Source: Nocardioides bruguierae
Lineage (GTDB): Bacteria; Actinomycetota; Actinomycetes; Propionibacteriales; Nocardioidaceae
DNA length: 64,000 bases
Direction: 5' to 3'
Assembly: GCF_023656415.1 (NCBI RefSeq)
Contig: NZ_JAMOIL010000005.1
Location: 124,001 to 188,000 of the forward strand
Below, in pieces: positions 1-7,989 of this stretch. How positions within the stretch are numbered: position 1 is the first letter of the stretch; each line of letters opens with the position of its first letter. The notes under the pieces were generated by a model, which was not told where the DNA came from, did no database searches, and saw only the letters and a list, made by a program, of their open reading frames with translations. The position numbers were made by a program, and so were the translations under genes.

Positions 1-68
1 CCCGCTGCACCGACCCGAGGGCGCCGACGGCGCGACGACGAGCGAGGGCGGGGAGGTGGGAAGGCTGC

Positions 69-662
69 TCACCCGGCCGTGAGGGACCGGTCGGTGCTCC
101 GATCGGCACGGGCCCGCAGCCCGTCCAGGACGAGCTCGAGACCGGCCGTGAACGCGGCGCCGGGGTCGCGGGTGCCCAGCGGCTCGTCCGGGATGGCACC
201 GGCGGCCCCGGCCTGGAGGTGGGTCTGCTCCTCCCAGGTGTGGCCGAGGGTGAAGTGCCAGACGGTGCGGGCGGCGACGGGGACGAGGTCGTCGGGCAGC
301 CCGGAGCCGGCCAGGGCCTCCTCCAGGTCGCGCAGGGGCGCCGTGCCGCCCAGGCCGAACCCCACGACGGTGCCCACCAGCTCGGCGCCGTCGGTCCAGG
401 CCAGCAGCGCGTCGCGCAGGCCCACGGCCACCTCGCGGACGCGGTCGGGCCAGGCGTGCGCGGTGGCGGGCCGTCGTCCGCGCGCCAGGAGCTCGTCGGC
501 GACCGCGGCCAGCAGCGTCTGCTTGTCCGCGACGTGGTGGTAGAGCGCGGACGGGCGGACGTCGAGCTCGGCGGCCAGCCGCCGCATGGTGAGGTCGGCC
601 AGGCCGTGGGCGTCGAGGACGCGCAGGGCCGTGCTCACGACGTCGCTGCGGGCGTGCACCAC
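69..662 (-). CDS. bioQ: TetR-family repressor, BioQ-like (biotin)
   Basis: This 197-residue protein has an N-terminal TetR helix-turn-helix at about residues 24-50 (TMRRLAAELDVRPSALYHHV) and a variable helical C-terminus. It is divergent from the biotin importer genes bioYMN. The intergenic region holds two copies of TGAAC-N3-GTTCA, which closely resembles the TGAAC-N3-GTTAC motif known for actinobacterial BioQ. The likely role is repression of the importer and of itself when biotin is plentiful. A GTG start at 662 gives a normal TetR length. The family is certain; the BioQ name rests on context and operator similarity. Confidence 0.8.
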   Translation of the reverse strand: MVHARSDVVSTALRVLDAHGLADLTMRRLAAELDVRPSALYHHVADKQTLLAAVADELLARGRRPATAHAWPDRVREVAVGLRDALLAWTDGAELVGTVVGFGLGGTAPLRDLEEALAGSGLPDDLVPVAARTVWHFTLGHTWEEQTHLQAGAAGAIPDEPLGTRDPGAAFTAGLELVLDGLRARADRSTDRSLTAG

Positions 663-723
663 GCGCGGGCCTCCTCCTCACCGTGCTGGTCCGCTTGCCG
701 GACCGGCGGCCCCCACCCTAACC

Positions 724-752
724 TGAACGCCGTTCACCCTGAACACCGTTCA
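724..752. promoter_or_regulatory. Tandem BioQ-type operator
   Basis: Two 13-bp inverted repeats, TGAACGCCGTTCA (724-736) and TGAACACCGTTCA (740-752), lie 16 bp apart. They sit within a larger palindrome with arms acctgaac and gttcaggt. A possible -10 for bioY (TAACCT, 719-724) and one for the divergent regulator (TAGGGT, 715-720 on the minus strand) abut or overlap the site, so binding could block both. Confidence 0.75.
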
Positions 753-777
753 GGTAGGCCCGCACGAAGGACCACCC

Positions 778-1383
778 ATGACCATGACCGAGCAGTCCGC
801 CCCCGCCCCGGCCCGCCGCCGCCTCGGCGCCACCGACCTCGCCCTGGTCGCCGCGTTCGCCGCGTTCGTGGCCGTCTGCGCCGTGCTCGGCGGGTTCCCG
901 CTCGGCGGCTCCGGCATCAACCTGACCCTCCAGACCTTCGGCGTGCTGCTGGCCGGTGCCCTGCTGGGCCCGGTGCGCGGCTTCCTCGCCGTCGCCCTCT
1001 ACCTGGTGCTCGCCGCCGTCGGCCTGCCCGTGCTCTCCGGCCACGCCGGCGGCCTCGCGCCCTTCGTCGGGGCCAGCGCGGGGTACCTGTTCACGTTCCC
1101 GGTCGCCGCCGCCGTGATCGGCCTCGCCGTCGCCCTCGTCGCCCGCCGCACGGGCAGCGTCCTCGCCCTCGGCATCGCCGTGGTCGTCGGCGGCGTCCTC
1201 GCCACCGTGGTCAACCACCTCGGCGGCGTCGCGGGCATGAAGGTCTACTTCGGCGTCGACTGGGTGACCGCCTTCTCCTACGACGCGCCGTTCTGGGCCG
1301 GCGACCTGATCAAGGTCGCGCTCGTGGCCCTCGTGGCGGTGCCCGTGCACCGCGCGTTCCCGCGCCTGCTCGCCCGGGGCTGA
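778..1383 (+). CDS. bioY: Biotin ECF transporter S component BioY
   Basis: BioY is the membrane protein that captures biotin in an ECF importer. The 201 residues are almost wholly hydrophobic, with about six membrane segments. They include the BioY-type stretch around residues 42-105 (GINLTLQTFGVLLAGALLGP, then a GLPVLSGHAGG loop). The ATG at 778 follows a GAAGGA Shine-Dalgarno sequence. It is the first gene of a bioY-bioM-bioN operon controlled by the operator just upstream. Confidence 0.93.
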   Translation: MTMTEQSAPAPARRRLGATDLALVAAFAAFVAVCAVLGGFPLGGSGINLTLQTFGVLLAGALLGPVRGFLAVALYLVLAAVGLPVLSGHAGGLAPFVGASAGYLFTFPVAAAVIGLAVALVARRTGSVLALGIAVVVGGVLATVVNHLGGVAGMKVYFGVDWVTAFSYDAPFWAGDLIKVALVALVAVPVHRAFPRLLARG

Positions 1384-1386
1384 GCC

Positions 1387-2124
1387 CTGAGCACCCGTCT
1401 CGAGCTGGACGGCGCCGGGGTCACCGCCCCCGGGCCCGGCACCGCGGCAGGCTCCGGCACGGTCGTGCTGCACCCGACCTCGGTCGTGCTCACCGAGCGG
1501 CGCGTCGCGGTCATCGGCCCCAACGGCTCCGGCAAGTCCACGCTCGCCCGGCTGCTCAACGGCCTGGTCACGCCCACCTCGGGTCGCGTGCTCGTCGACG
1601 GCACGGACGTGGCGCGCGAGACCGCCCGGGTCCGGCGCCGCGTCGGGTTCTGCTTCACCGACCCGGCAGCGCAGCTCGTCATGCCCACCTGCGTGGAGGA
1701 CGTGGAGCTGTCGCTGCGGCGACTCGTGCCGCGCCGCGAGCGCCGGGCCGCGGCCCTCGCCGTGCTGGAGCGCTTCGGCCTCGCCGAGCGCGCCGACCAG
1801 TCCGTGCACACGCTCTCGGGCGGTCAGCGGCAGATGCTCGCGCTGGCCGGCGTGCTGGCCACCGAGCCGGACGTCGTCGTGGCCGACGAGCCCACGACCC
1901 TGCTCGACCTGGCCAACGCCCGGCTGGTCGGCGAGACCCTGCTGGGCCTGGAGCAGACCCTGGTCCTGCTCACCCACGACCTCGACCTCGCCCGCCGCTG
2001 CGAGCGCGCGCTGGTCGTGGTCGACGGTCGCATCGCGTTGGACGCACCCGCCCCCGAGGCGGTCGACGCCTACGTGGCCAGCGTGCTCGAGGGGGCCCCG
2101 CTGGGCGGGGGCGCACCGACGTGA
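1387..2124 (+). CDS. bioM: Biotin ECF transporter ATPase BioM, probable CTG start
   Basis: This is the ATP-hydrolysing subunit of the biotin importer. It has Walker A GPNGSGKST (about residues 44-52), a Q-loop, the signature LSGGQ, Walker B VVVADEP and the H-loop LLTHD. The first ATG/GTG/TTG in frame is the GTG at 1465, but that start would remove the first beta-strand (RLELDGAGV) that ABC ATPases need. A CTG at 1387, three bases after the bioY stop and downstream of a GGGG run, restores it and gives 245 residues. The stop overlaps the bioN start (GTGA). Confidence 0.88.
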   Translation: MSTRLELDGAGVTAPGPGTAAGSGTVVLHPTSVVLTERRVAVIGPNGSGKSTLARLLNGLVTPTSGRVLVDGTDVARETARVRRRVGFCFTDPAAQLVMPTCVEDVELSLRRLVPRRERRAAALAVLERFGLAERADQSVHTLSGGQRQMLALAGVLATEPDVVVADEPTTLLDLANARLVGETLLGLEQTLVLLTHDLDLARRCERALVVVDGRIALDAPAPEAVDAYVASVLEGAPLGGGAPT

Positions 2125-2747
2125 GCGTCCCCCAGGTCGTCGCGCTGCACCGGCCGGGCAGCAGCGTGCTGCACCGGGCGCCGGTCGGCGCCAAGCTCGG
2201 CGGGCTGGCGCTCACCTCGGGGGTCGTCGTCCTGCTCGACGAGCCGGCGTGGCTCGGGCTCGCCTCCGCCGGCGGCGCCGTGGCGCTGGGGCTGCTCGCG
2301 GGGGCCGTCGCCGGGCTGCGCACCGCCGACGTGCGGGCCACGGTGCGGCCGTTGGTGCTGCCCCTGCTGGTGCTGGGCGTGCTCCAGGTGCTGCTCGCCG
2401 GGCCCGCGGAGGCGGGCCGCACGGTGCTGCTGCTCCTGGGCCTGGCCCTGTGCGCCTCGGTCGTCACGGCCACCACGGCGGTCAACGCGATGCTCGACGC
2501 GATCGTGCGCTGGCTCGGCCCGCTGCGGCGCGTGGGCGTGGACCCGGAGCGGTTCGCCCTGGCCTTCTCGCTGGCCGTGAGCGCGCTGCCCACCACCCTG
2601 GGCCTGGCCTGGGAGACCCGGGACGCCGCCCGCGCCCGCGGGCTGGGCCGGCACCCGCGCGCGTTCCTGGTACCGTTCGTGATCCGGGTGGTCAAGCGGG
2701 CCCACGACACCGGCGACGCGCTCGCCGCACGGGGGCTGGCGGACTGA
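2121..2747 (+). CDS. bioN: Biotin ECF transporter T component BioN
   Basis: BioN is the membrane coupling protein that transmits ATPase movement to BioY. The 208 residues contain about five membrane helices and two Ala-Arg-Gly motifs (RARGLG and AARGLAD near the C-terminus), the EcfT residues that dock into the ATPase groove. The GTG start overlaps the bioM stop by four bases, so translation is probably coupled. Confidence 0.9.
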   Translation: MSVPQVVALHRPGSSVLHRAPVGAKLGGLALTSGVVVLLDEPAWLGLASAGGAVALGLLAGAVAGLRTADVRATVRPLVLPLLVLGVLQVLLAGPAEAGRTVLLLLGLALCASVVTATTAVNAMLDAIVRWLGPLRRVGVDPERFALAFSLAVSALPTTLGLAWETRDAARARGLGRHPRAFLVPFVIRVVKRAHDTGDALAARGLAD

Positions 2748-2783
2748 GGTCCGGCAGGCACCAGGGGCAGGCTCAGGGGCGGT

Positions 2784-3422
2784 TCACCAGACGTCGCCGT
2801 CCCGCCAGTCGCACACGAGCGGGTGCGCCCGGTCCAGCGAGGCCGGGTCGAGGGTGCCGGGGAGCAGCAGCACGCCGTCGTCCTCGTCGGGGGTGGCCTG
2901 CACCCCCGACGGCGTCAGGACGGCGGTGGGGCCGGCCCACGGCGTCCAGCCGCGTGCCAGGTAGAGCGCCCGTGCCTGCGCGGAGGCCGACAGGGCGAGC
3001 AGGTCGTGGCCGGGGGCCAACGACTCCAACGACTCCATCACCCGGCTCGCCAGGCCGCGGCGGCGCAGGTCGCTCGCCACGGCCACCGCCTCCACGTACC
3101 CGACCCGCAGCGACCGCTCCCGGCCGGGAGGGCCGTGCAGGAACCGGCGGGCCACCAGGGCGCCGTGCGCGACGACCGGGGCCACCGGGTCCCGGCGGCC
3201 CTCCCCGGCCCGGTCCCCGCCCTGTGACCTGCCGCCCGACCCGCCCTCCGACCCGCCCTCCGACCAGCCCCCGTGCAGGAGCACCGCGTGCAGCCCGCCC
3301 AGCGCGTGCGTCCAGTCCTCCGAGGAGAACGACCCGTCGAAGGCCTGGACGCAGAGTCGGCGCGCGCCGTCGCGGACACCGGCCTCCAGGTGCGCCGTCG
3401 GCACCAGGGGCACGCGGCTCAC
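2784..3422 (-). CDS. AAC(2')-I-type aminoglycoside N-acetyltransferase
   Basis: This GNAT-fold protein of 212 residues resembles mycobacterial AAC(2')-I enzymes along its length. Recognisable pieces are an early AFxGxFxxxDWxHxLGGxH block, the acetyl-CoA block GYVEAVAVASDLRRRGLAS, the RALYLARGWTPWAGPT block and the C-terminal CDWRDGDVW. Such enzymes acetylate the 2' amino group of aminoglycosides, but the native substrate in soil actinobacteria may differ. A low-complexity Gly/Ser/Arg insertion interrupts the middle. The GTG start at 3422 overlaps the amidase stop (GTGA), so the two genes are probably co-translated. Family confidence is high; a resistance phenotype is not shown. Confidence 0.85.
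   Translation of the reverse strand: MSRVPLVPTAHLEAGVRDGARRLCVQAFDGSFSSEDWTHALGGLHAVLLHGGWSEGGSEGGSGGRSQGGDRAGEGRRDPVAPVVAHGALVARRFLHGPPGRERSLRVGYVEAVAVASDLRRRGLASRVMESLESLAPGHDLLALSASAQARALYLARGWTPWAGPTAVLTPSGVQATPDEDDGVLLLPGTLDPASLDRAHPLVCDWRDGDVW
3226..3265. repeat. 12-bp minisatellite inside the AAC(2') gene
   Basis: About three and a third copies of a 12-bp unit (gacccgccctcc) encode the Glu-Gly-Gly-Ser repeat of the acetyltransferase insertion. The frame is kept because the unit is a multiple of three. Confidence 0.8.
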
Positions 3423-4852
3423 GGACGCTCCCAGCCCGGCGGGCGGCGGTGGTGCCAGGCGGTGGGCTCCTGCTTCTGCGCCGCGGTCTCGACCTGCGCG
3501 GCCAGGCGCAGCAGCGTGGCGTCCTGGCCCGGGTGGGCGGCCAGCATCACCCCCACCGGGAGGCCGGTGGGCGTCTGGTGCAGGGGCAGGGAGACGGCCG
3601 GGCTCCCGGTGACGTTCCACAGCGACGTCCAGGGCGTGAACCGCTTCTGCGCCTCGAAGTCGGCCTCCGGGTGCTCGTCGTCGCGGATGGCGCCCACCGG
3701 CAGCGGCACGTCGGCCAGCGTGGGGGTCAGCACCGCGTCGAAGCCGGCCAGGGCCTCGAGCGCCGTCGCGGCGTGGCGGCGCATGGCGCCCAGCGCCAGC
3801 CCGAACTCGGGGCCGCTGACCGCCCGGCCCCGGTCGGCGAGCCAGGTGGTGAGCGGCCTCAGCAGGTGCTCGCGGCCGGCGGGCGCCGGGGAGAGCGCGG
3901 TGAGCACCGCCCAGCAGGTCTCGAAGGTGGCCACGGCCTCCCGCGGCAGCGGCACCGGCACGTCGACGACCTCGTGGCCGAGCGAACGGAGCAGGTCGGA
4001 GGCGTCCTCCCAGGCCTGCAGGACGTCGGGGTGCACGTGCGCGTCGGTGATGACCGGCTCGGCGAAGCGAGCCACGCGCAGGCGTCCGGGGGCCTCGTCG
4101 CAGGCGCCGAGGAAGGACGCGGGGCCGGCCGGCGGCGGGTAGGGGTCACCGGCGCGGTGCACGGCCAGCACGTCGAGCAGGGCCGCGGCGTCGCGCACCG
4201 TGCGGGCGATCGGCCCCGAGGTGGCCAGGCCGGTGGGCTCGCCGTACAGCGGCGCTCCGCTGACGCGCCCGCGCGAGGGCTTGAGCCCCACGAGGCCGCA
4301 GCAGGACGCCGGGATGCGGATCGACCCGCCGCCGTCCGAGCCCTGGGCCAGCGGCACGAGGCCCGCCGCCACCGCGGCCGCCGCTCCCCCGCTGGAGCCG
4401 CCGGCCATCCGGCCCCGGTCCCAGGGGGTGACGGCCGCGGGCAGGCCCGCGGGCTCGGTGTAGCAGGGCGAGCCGAACTCGGACGCCGCGGTCTTGCCGA
4501 GCCAGACGAGGCCGCCCTCCTCCAGCGACAGGGTCACCGAGTCGGAGACCTCCGGCACGAAGTCGGCGTAGGCGGCGGAGCCGAAGGTGGTGCGGACGCC
4601 GGCCGTGGCGTTGAGGTCCTTCACGGCAGTGGGCAGGCCCCACAGCGGCCCGGCGTCGGCGGGTCGGCCCCGCTGCGTCAGGTGCCAGGCGTGGGCGTGC
4701 GCCCGCTCGGTGGCCAGCGTGGCGAAGGCACCCACGTCGTCGAGACGGGCCGCCCGGTCCAGGTAGTGCTCGGCCAGCGCCAGGGGCGTCAGCTCGCCGG
4801 CGGCCACGAGCGCGCCCTGCTCCAGCGCGGTGAGGTCGTGCAGCGCGCTCAT
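3419..4852 (-). CDS. Amidase-signature family amidase
   Basis: This is a 477-residue member of the amidase signature family, which hydrolyses carboxamides with a Ser-cisSer-Lys triad. The triad is visible as Lys about 78 (VKDLNA), cis-Ser about 154 (GGSSGG) and nucleophile Ser about 177 (GSDGGGSIR). It is shorter than GatA and has no glutaminase-linked partners here, so it is a free-standing amidase of unknown substrate. The ATG at 4852 is preferred because upstream residues do not look like the family. It is the first gene of a pair with the AAC(2')-like acetyltransferase. Confidence 0.85.
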   Translation of the reverse strand: MSALHDLTALEQGALVAAGELTPLALAEHYLDRAARLDDVGAFATLATERAHAHAWHLTQRGRPADAGPLWGLPTAVKDLNATAGVRTTFGSAAYADFVPEVSDSVTLSLEEGGLVWLGKTAASEFGSPCYTEPAGLPAAVTPWDRGRMAGGSSGGAAAAVAAGLVPLAQGSDGGGSIRIPASCCGLVGLKPSRGRVSGAPLYGEPTGLATSGPIARTVRDAAALLDVLAVHRAGDPYPPPAGPASFLGACDEAPGRLRVARFAEPVITDAHVHPDVLQAWEDASDLLRSLGHEVVDVPVPLPREAVATFETCWAVLTALSPAPAGREHLLRPLTTWLADRGRAVSGPEFGLALGAMRRHAATALEALAGFDAVLTPTLADVPLPVGAIRDDEHPEADFEAQKRFTPWTSLWNVTGSPAVSLPLHQTPTGLPVGVMLAAHPGQDATLLRLAAQVETAAQKQEPTAWHHRRPPGWERP

Positions 4853-4940
4853 GCGGGCACCGTACTCCGCGACCGGCGGCTCCCGGCAGGTCCGCAGGAC
4901 CCCCGGCACCCCTCAGGCCGGCACCCCTCCGGACGCGACG

Positions 4941-4982
4941 CGACCCCGGGACCCGCTTCAGGGGTGGCGGGTCCCGGGGTCG
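4941..4982. terminator. Perfect 16-bp inverted repeat, probable terminator
   Basis: Arms 4941-4956 and 4967-4982 are perfectly complementary around a 10-base loop. The element lies just downstream of the FMN reductase gene on the minus strand and before the amidase start. No T-run follows, as is common for high-GC actinobacterial terminators. Confidence 0.6.
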
Positions 4983-5001
4983 TGACGAGGAGGGGGGTCG
5001 C

Positions 5002-5541
5002 TCAGGCGGCCGCGACCTCGTAGGAGACGAGCTTGGCGACGGCGCCCCGGAGCTTGGCCTGGACGGTCTCGTCGGTGAAGACGTCGGTCTCGAGGTAGTT
5101 CTGGGAGACGGTCACGTCCTCCACCACGACGGCACCGGCAATGCCGGCCGAGCGGGCGGTGTCGCCGTGGGCCCACTGGCCGCCGTACGGGCTGGGGGCC
5201 AGGCCGATGACGCCGAAGGGCTTGCCCTTGATGGCGCCGGCGCCGAAGGGGCGGGACAGCCAGTCGAGGGCGTTGTTGAGCACGGCCGGCATGGTGCCGT
5301 TGTACTCCGGGGTCACGGCGAGGACGCGGTCGGCGCCGGCGACGGCCTCGCGCAGCGCGAGGACGGAGGAGTCGACGTCGTCGGTGTCGATGTCCTCGTT
5401 GTAGAAGGGCAGCGCGTCCAGGCCCTCGACGAGGAACAGCTCGGCGCCCTCCGGCGCCTGCGAGGCGAGGGACTCGGCGAGCTTGCGGTTCAGGGAGGCG
5501 GCGCGGAGGCTGCCGACGAGGACGGCGACGCGGGTCGTCAT
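5002..5541 (-). CDS. NADPH-dependent FMN reductase
   Basis: This 179-residue flavodoxin-like protein has the FMN-reductase signature GSLRAASLNRKLAE near the N-terminus and the flavin-binding TPEYNGTMPAVLNNALDW block at about residues 77-94. Family members reduce FMN or quinones with NADPH and often protect against oxidative or electrophile stress. It is divergently transcribed from a TetR regulator that probably controls it. Confidence 0.88.
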   Translation of the reverse strand: MTTRVAVLVGSLRAASLNRKLAESLASQAPEGAELFLVEGLDALPFYNEDIDTDDVDSSVLALREAVAGADRVLAVTPEYNGTMPAVLNNALDWLSRPFGAGAIKGKPFGVIGLAPSPYGGQWAHGDTARSAGIAGAVVVEDVTVSQNYLETDVFTDETVQAKLRGAVAKLVSYEVAAA

Positions 5542-5601
5542 GAGGAAGGGGCTCCTGACTCAGCAGAGCTGAATATCGGGGACAGTTGTCGATTAAACTA
5601 A

Positions 5602-5615
5602 CGGACCGTGGTCCG
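5602..5615. promoter_or_regulatory. Candidate TetR operator
   Basis: CGGACC-GT-GGTCCG forms a 6-2-6 inverted repeat between the divergent FMN reductase and TetR genes. It is flanked by AAC on the left and, after one extra G, GTT on the right. It is the only clear dyad in the 161-bp gap. Confidence 0.5.
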
Positions 5616-5690
5616 GTTCTTGTTCCCCGTCTCGCCCTGCGTGCACGTCGCAGTGCGGTGTTCTCCACCACACGGGCACCCCGCGCCGCC

Positions 5691-5696
5691 TAGGCT
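5691..5696 (+). promoter_or_regulatory. Leaderless -10 box (TAGGCT) for the TetR gene
   Basis: TAGGCT ends six bases before the ATG at 5703, so the predicted transcript begins at or next to the start codon. Confidence 0.6.
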
Positions 5697-5702
5697 GGGC
5701 CG

Positions 5703-6320
5703 ATGACGCGCCCGCTGCTGCCGCTCGCCGACGCCGCGCCGGCCGAGCGCGCGGACGCGGCCCGCAACCGCGAGGCGCTGCTGCGCGAGGCCGTGCGGAT
5801 GGTCGCCGAGGGCGGCACCTCCTCGCTGACGATGGAGTGCCTCGCCCACCGGGCCGGCGTCGGCAAGGGCACCGTCTTCCGCCGGTTCGGCTCGCGCGAG
5901 GGGCTGATGGCCCAGGTGCTCGACCTCTCCGAGCGCGACTGGCAGGCCTCCGTGCTCGGCGGCGAGCCGCCGCTGGGCCCCGGGGCACCGCCGTGGGAGC
6001 GGCTGGTCGCCTTCGGCGAGTCCCGGCTGCGCACCACGCTGCTGCACGCCGACCTCATCCGCGCCGCGGGCGACGCGACCGGCTCACGCTCGGTGGCGGC
6101 CTCGTCCTTCATGGCGCTGCACGTGGGTCACCTGCTGGGCGAGCTCGGGGTGGCGGGAGACCTGCCGCTGCTGGCCACCGCCCTGCTGGCACCCCTGGAG
6201 GTGCCGGTGCTCGTCCAGCAGGTCGACCGCGAGCACCTGCCCGTCGAGCGGGTGGTCGCGGCGTGGGTGGACCTGGCCGGGCGCGTGGTCAGTGCTCGTG
6301 CCGACGCAGGCCGAAGGTGA
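5703..6320 (+). CDS. TetR-family transcriptional regulator
   Basis: This 205-residue regulator has a TetR DNA-binding domain at about residues 22-70 (LTMECLAHRAGVGKGTVFRR) and an unrelated helical ligand domain. It is divergent from the FMN reductase, which is its probable target through the dyad at 5602-5615. Its last 32 bases overlap the convergent end of cimA. Confidence 0.88.
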   Translation: MTRPLLPLADAAPAERADAARNREALLREAVRMVAEGGTSSLTMECLAHRAGVGKGTVFRRFGSREGLMAQVLDLSERDWQASVLGGEPPLGPGAPPWERLVAFGESRLRTTLLHADLIRAAGDATGSRSVAASSFMALHVGHLLGELGVAGDLPLLATALLAPLEVPVLVQQVDREHLPVERVVAAWVDLAGRVVSARADAGRR

Positions 6321-7881
6321 CCGCGTCGAGCAGCGCCTCCCACGAGGCCTCGATGACGTTGGGGCCGACCCCGACCGTCACCCAGGTGCCGGCGCCGTCC
6401 GAGGTCTCGATGAGCACCCGGGTGATCGCGTCCGTGCCGTGGCCCTGGTCGAGGATGCGGACCTTGTAGTCGACCAGCTCGAGCTTGGCGACCTCGGGGT
6501 AGGCCTGACCGATGGCGCTGCGCAGCGCCTGGTCCAGGGCGTTGACCGGGCCGTTGCCCTCGCCGGTCACCACGTAGCGCACGCCGCCGGCGCGCAGCTT
6601 GACGGTGGCCTCTGAGAGCGCGTCCGAGCCGGGGCCGGCGGCCGGGCCGGTCTCGGTGATGACGCGCCAGGACTCCACGTCCACGTAGGAGGGCCGGTGG
6701 CCGTTGACCTCCTCCTCGAGCAGCAGCTCGAAGGAGGCGTCGGCGGCCTCGAAGGTGTAGCCGCGGTTCTCCAGCACCTTCACGCGCTGGGTGATGCGGC
6801 TGACGAGGTCACGGTCCTCGGAGAGGTCGAAGCCGAGCTCGCGGGCCTTGAGCTCGATCGAGGCCCGACCGGCCATGTCGGAGACCAGCAGGCGCATGTC
6901 GTTGCCGACCCCGGCCGGGTCCATGTGCTGGTAGAGGTCGGGGTCGACCTTGATCGCCGAGGCGTGCAGGCCGGCCTTGTGGGCGAAGGCGCTGGTGCCG
7001 ACGTAGGGCTGGCGCGAGGCCGGCGGCACGTTGGTGACCTCGGCGACGGCGTGGGCCGTCCGGGTCGCCTCCACCAGCTTGCCCGGCGGCAGCACCGGCC
7101 GGTCGAGCTTGAGCTCGAGGTTGGCCACCACGGTGACGAGGTCGGCGTTGCCGGTCCGCTCGCCGTAGCCGTTGACGGTGCCCTGGACGTGGGTCGCGCC
7201 CGCGTCCACGGCCGCCAGCGAGTTGGCCACGGCGCAGCCGGTGTCGTTGTGGCAGTGGATGCCGACCCGGCCACCGGTGGTCTCCACGACGTCGTTGACC
7301 ACGTCGCCGACCCAGGTCGGCAGCATGCCGCCGTTGGTGTCGCACAGGGCCGCGACCTCGGCGCCCGCCTCGTAGGCGGTGCGCAGCACCTCCAGCGCGT
7401 AGGCGCGGTTGGCGCGGTAGCCGTCGAAGAAGTGCTCGGCGTCGAGGAAGACCCGCTGGCCCTCGGCGGTGAGGTGGGCGACGGTGTCGCGCACCATCGC
7501 GAGGTTCTCCTCCAGCGTGGTGCGCAGCGCCAGCTCGACGTGCCGGTCGTGCGACTTCGCCACGAGGGTGACGACCTGCGCGCCCGAGTCGCGCAGCGCG
7601 GCGACCAGCGGGTCGTCGGCGGCCGCGACGCCCGCGCGGCGGGTGGCCCCGAACGCGGCGAGCGTGGCGTGGCGCAGGTCGAGCTCGGAGGCCGCGCGCC
7701 GGAAGAACTCGGTGTCCTTCGGGTTGGCGCCGGGCCAGCCGCCCTCGATGTAGCCGACGCCGAGACCGTCGAGGGTCCGGGCGATGGAGAGCTTGTCGGC
7801 GACGGAGAGGTTGAGCCCCTCCTGCTGGGCCCCGTCACGCAGGGTCGTGTCGTAGACGTGGAAGGCGTCGTCGGCCGCCAT
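6289..7881 (-). CDS. cimA: Citramalate synthase
   Basis: CimA condenses acetyl-CoA with pyruvate to (R)-citramalate, the threonine-independent route to 2-oxobutyrate and isoleucine. The 530-residue protein has the DTTLRDGAQQEG metal/substrate motif at about residues 9-20, the metal-binding GIHCHNDTG segment, and a C-terminal LeuA-type allosteric dimer domain. Its length and N-terminus fit the citramalate synthase branch better than classical LeuA. The ATG at 7881 follows GGAGAGACC. A leader peptide and terminator lie upstream on the same strand. Feedback by isoleucine is expected from the family. Confidence 0.9.
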   Translation of the reverse strand: MAADDAFHVYDTTLRDGAQQEGLNLSVADKLSIARTLDGLGVGYIEGGWPGANPKDTEFFRRAASELDLRHATLAAFGATRRAGVAAADDPLVAALRDSGAQVVTLVAKSHDRHVELALRTTLEENLAMVRDTVAHLTAEGQRVFLDAEHFFDGYRANRAYALEVLRTAYEAGAEVAALCDTNGGMLPTWVGDVVNDVVETTGGRVGIHCHNDTGCAVANSLAAVDAGATHVQGTVNGYGERTGNADLVTVVANLELKLDRPVLPPGKLVEATRTAHAVAEVTNVPPASRQPYVGTSAFAHKAGLHASAIKVDPDLYQHMDPAGVGNDMRLLVSDMAGRASIELKARELGFDLSEDRDLVSRITQRVKVLENRGYTFEAADASFELLLEEEVNGHRPSYVDVESWRVITETGPAAGPGSDALSEATVKLRAGGVRYVVTGEGNGPVNALDQALRSAIGQAYPEVAKLELVDYKVRILDQGHGTDAITRVLIETSDGAGTWVTVGVGPNVIEASWEALLDAVTFGLRRHEH

Positions 7882-7935
7882 GGTCTCTCCTCGCATCTCT
7901 CGTTCCCGCCCGGTGGCGCCCCGCGGTCGGGGCAC

Positions 7936-7961
7936 AAAAAAACCTCTCGCGAACGAGAGGT
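7936..7961 (-). terminator. Intrinsic terminator (attenuator) upstream of cimA
   Basis: On the minus strand ACCTCTCG and CGAGAGGT form a perfect 8-bp stem closed by a TTCG tetraloop, followed by seven T residues. It lies between the leader peptide and the cimA start, so it can only work as a conditional attenuator for cimA. Confidence 0.9.
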
Positions 7962-7989
7962 GGCGCGCGTCGTGCTCCGTCGGTGGGCC

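Noticed and set aside
1..68. A gene at the left edge
   Set aside because: No frame, promoter or hairpin can be supported in these 68 bases.
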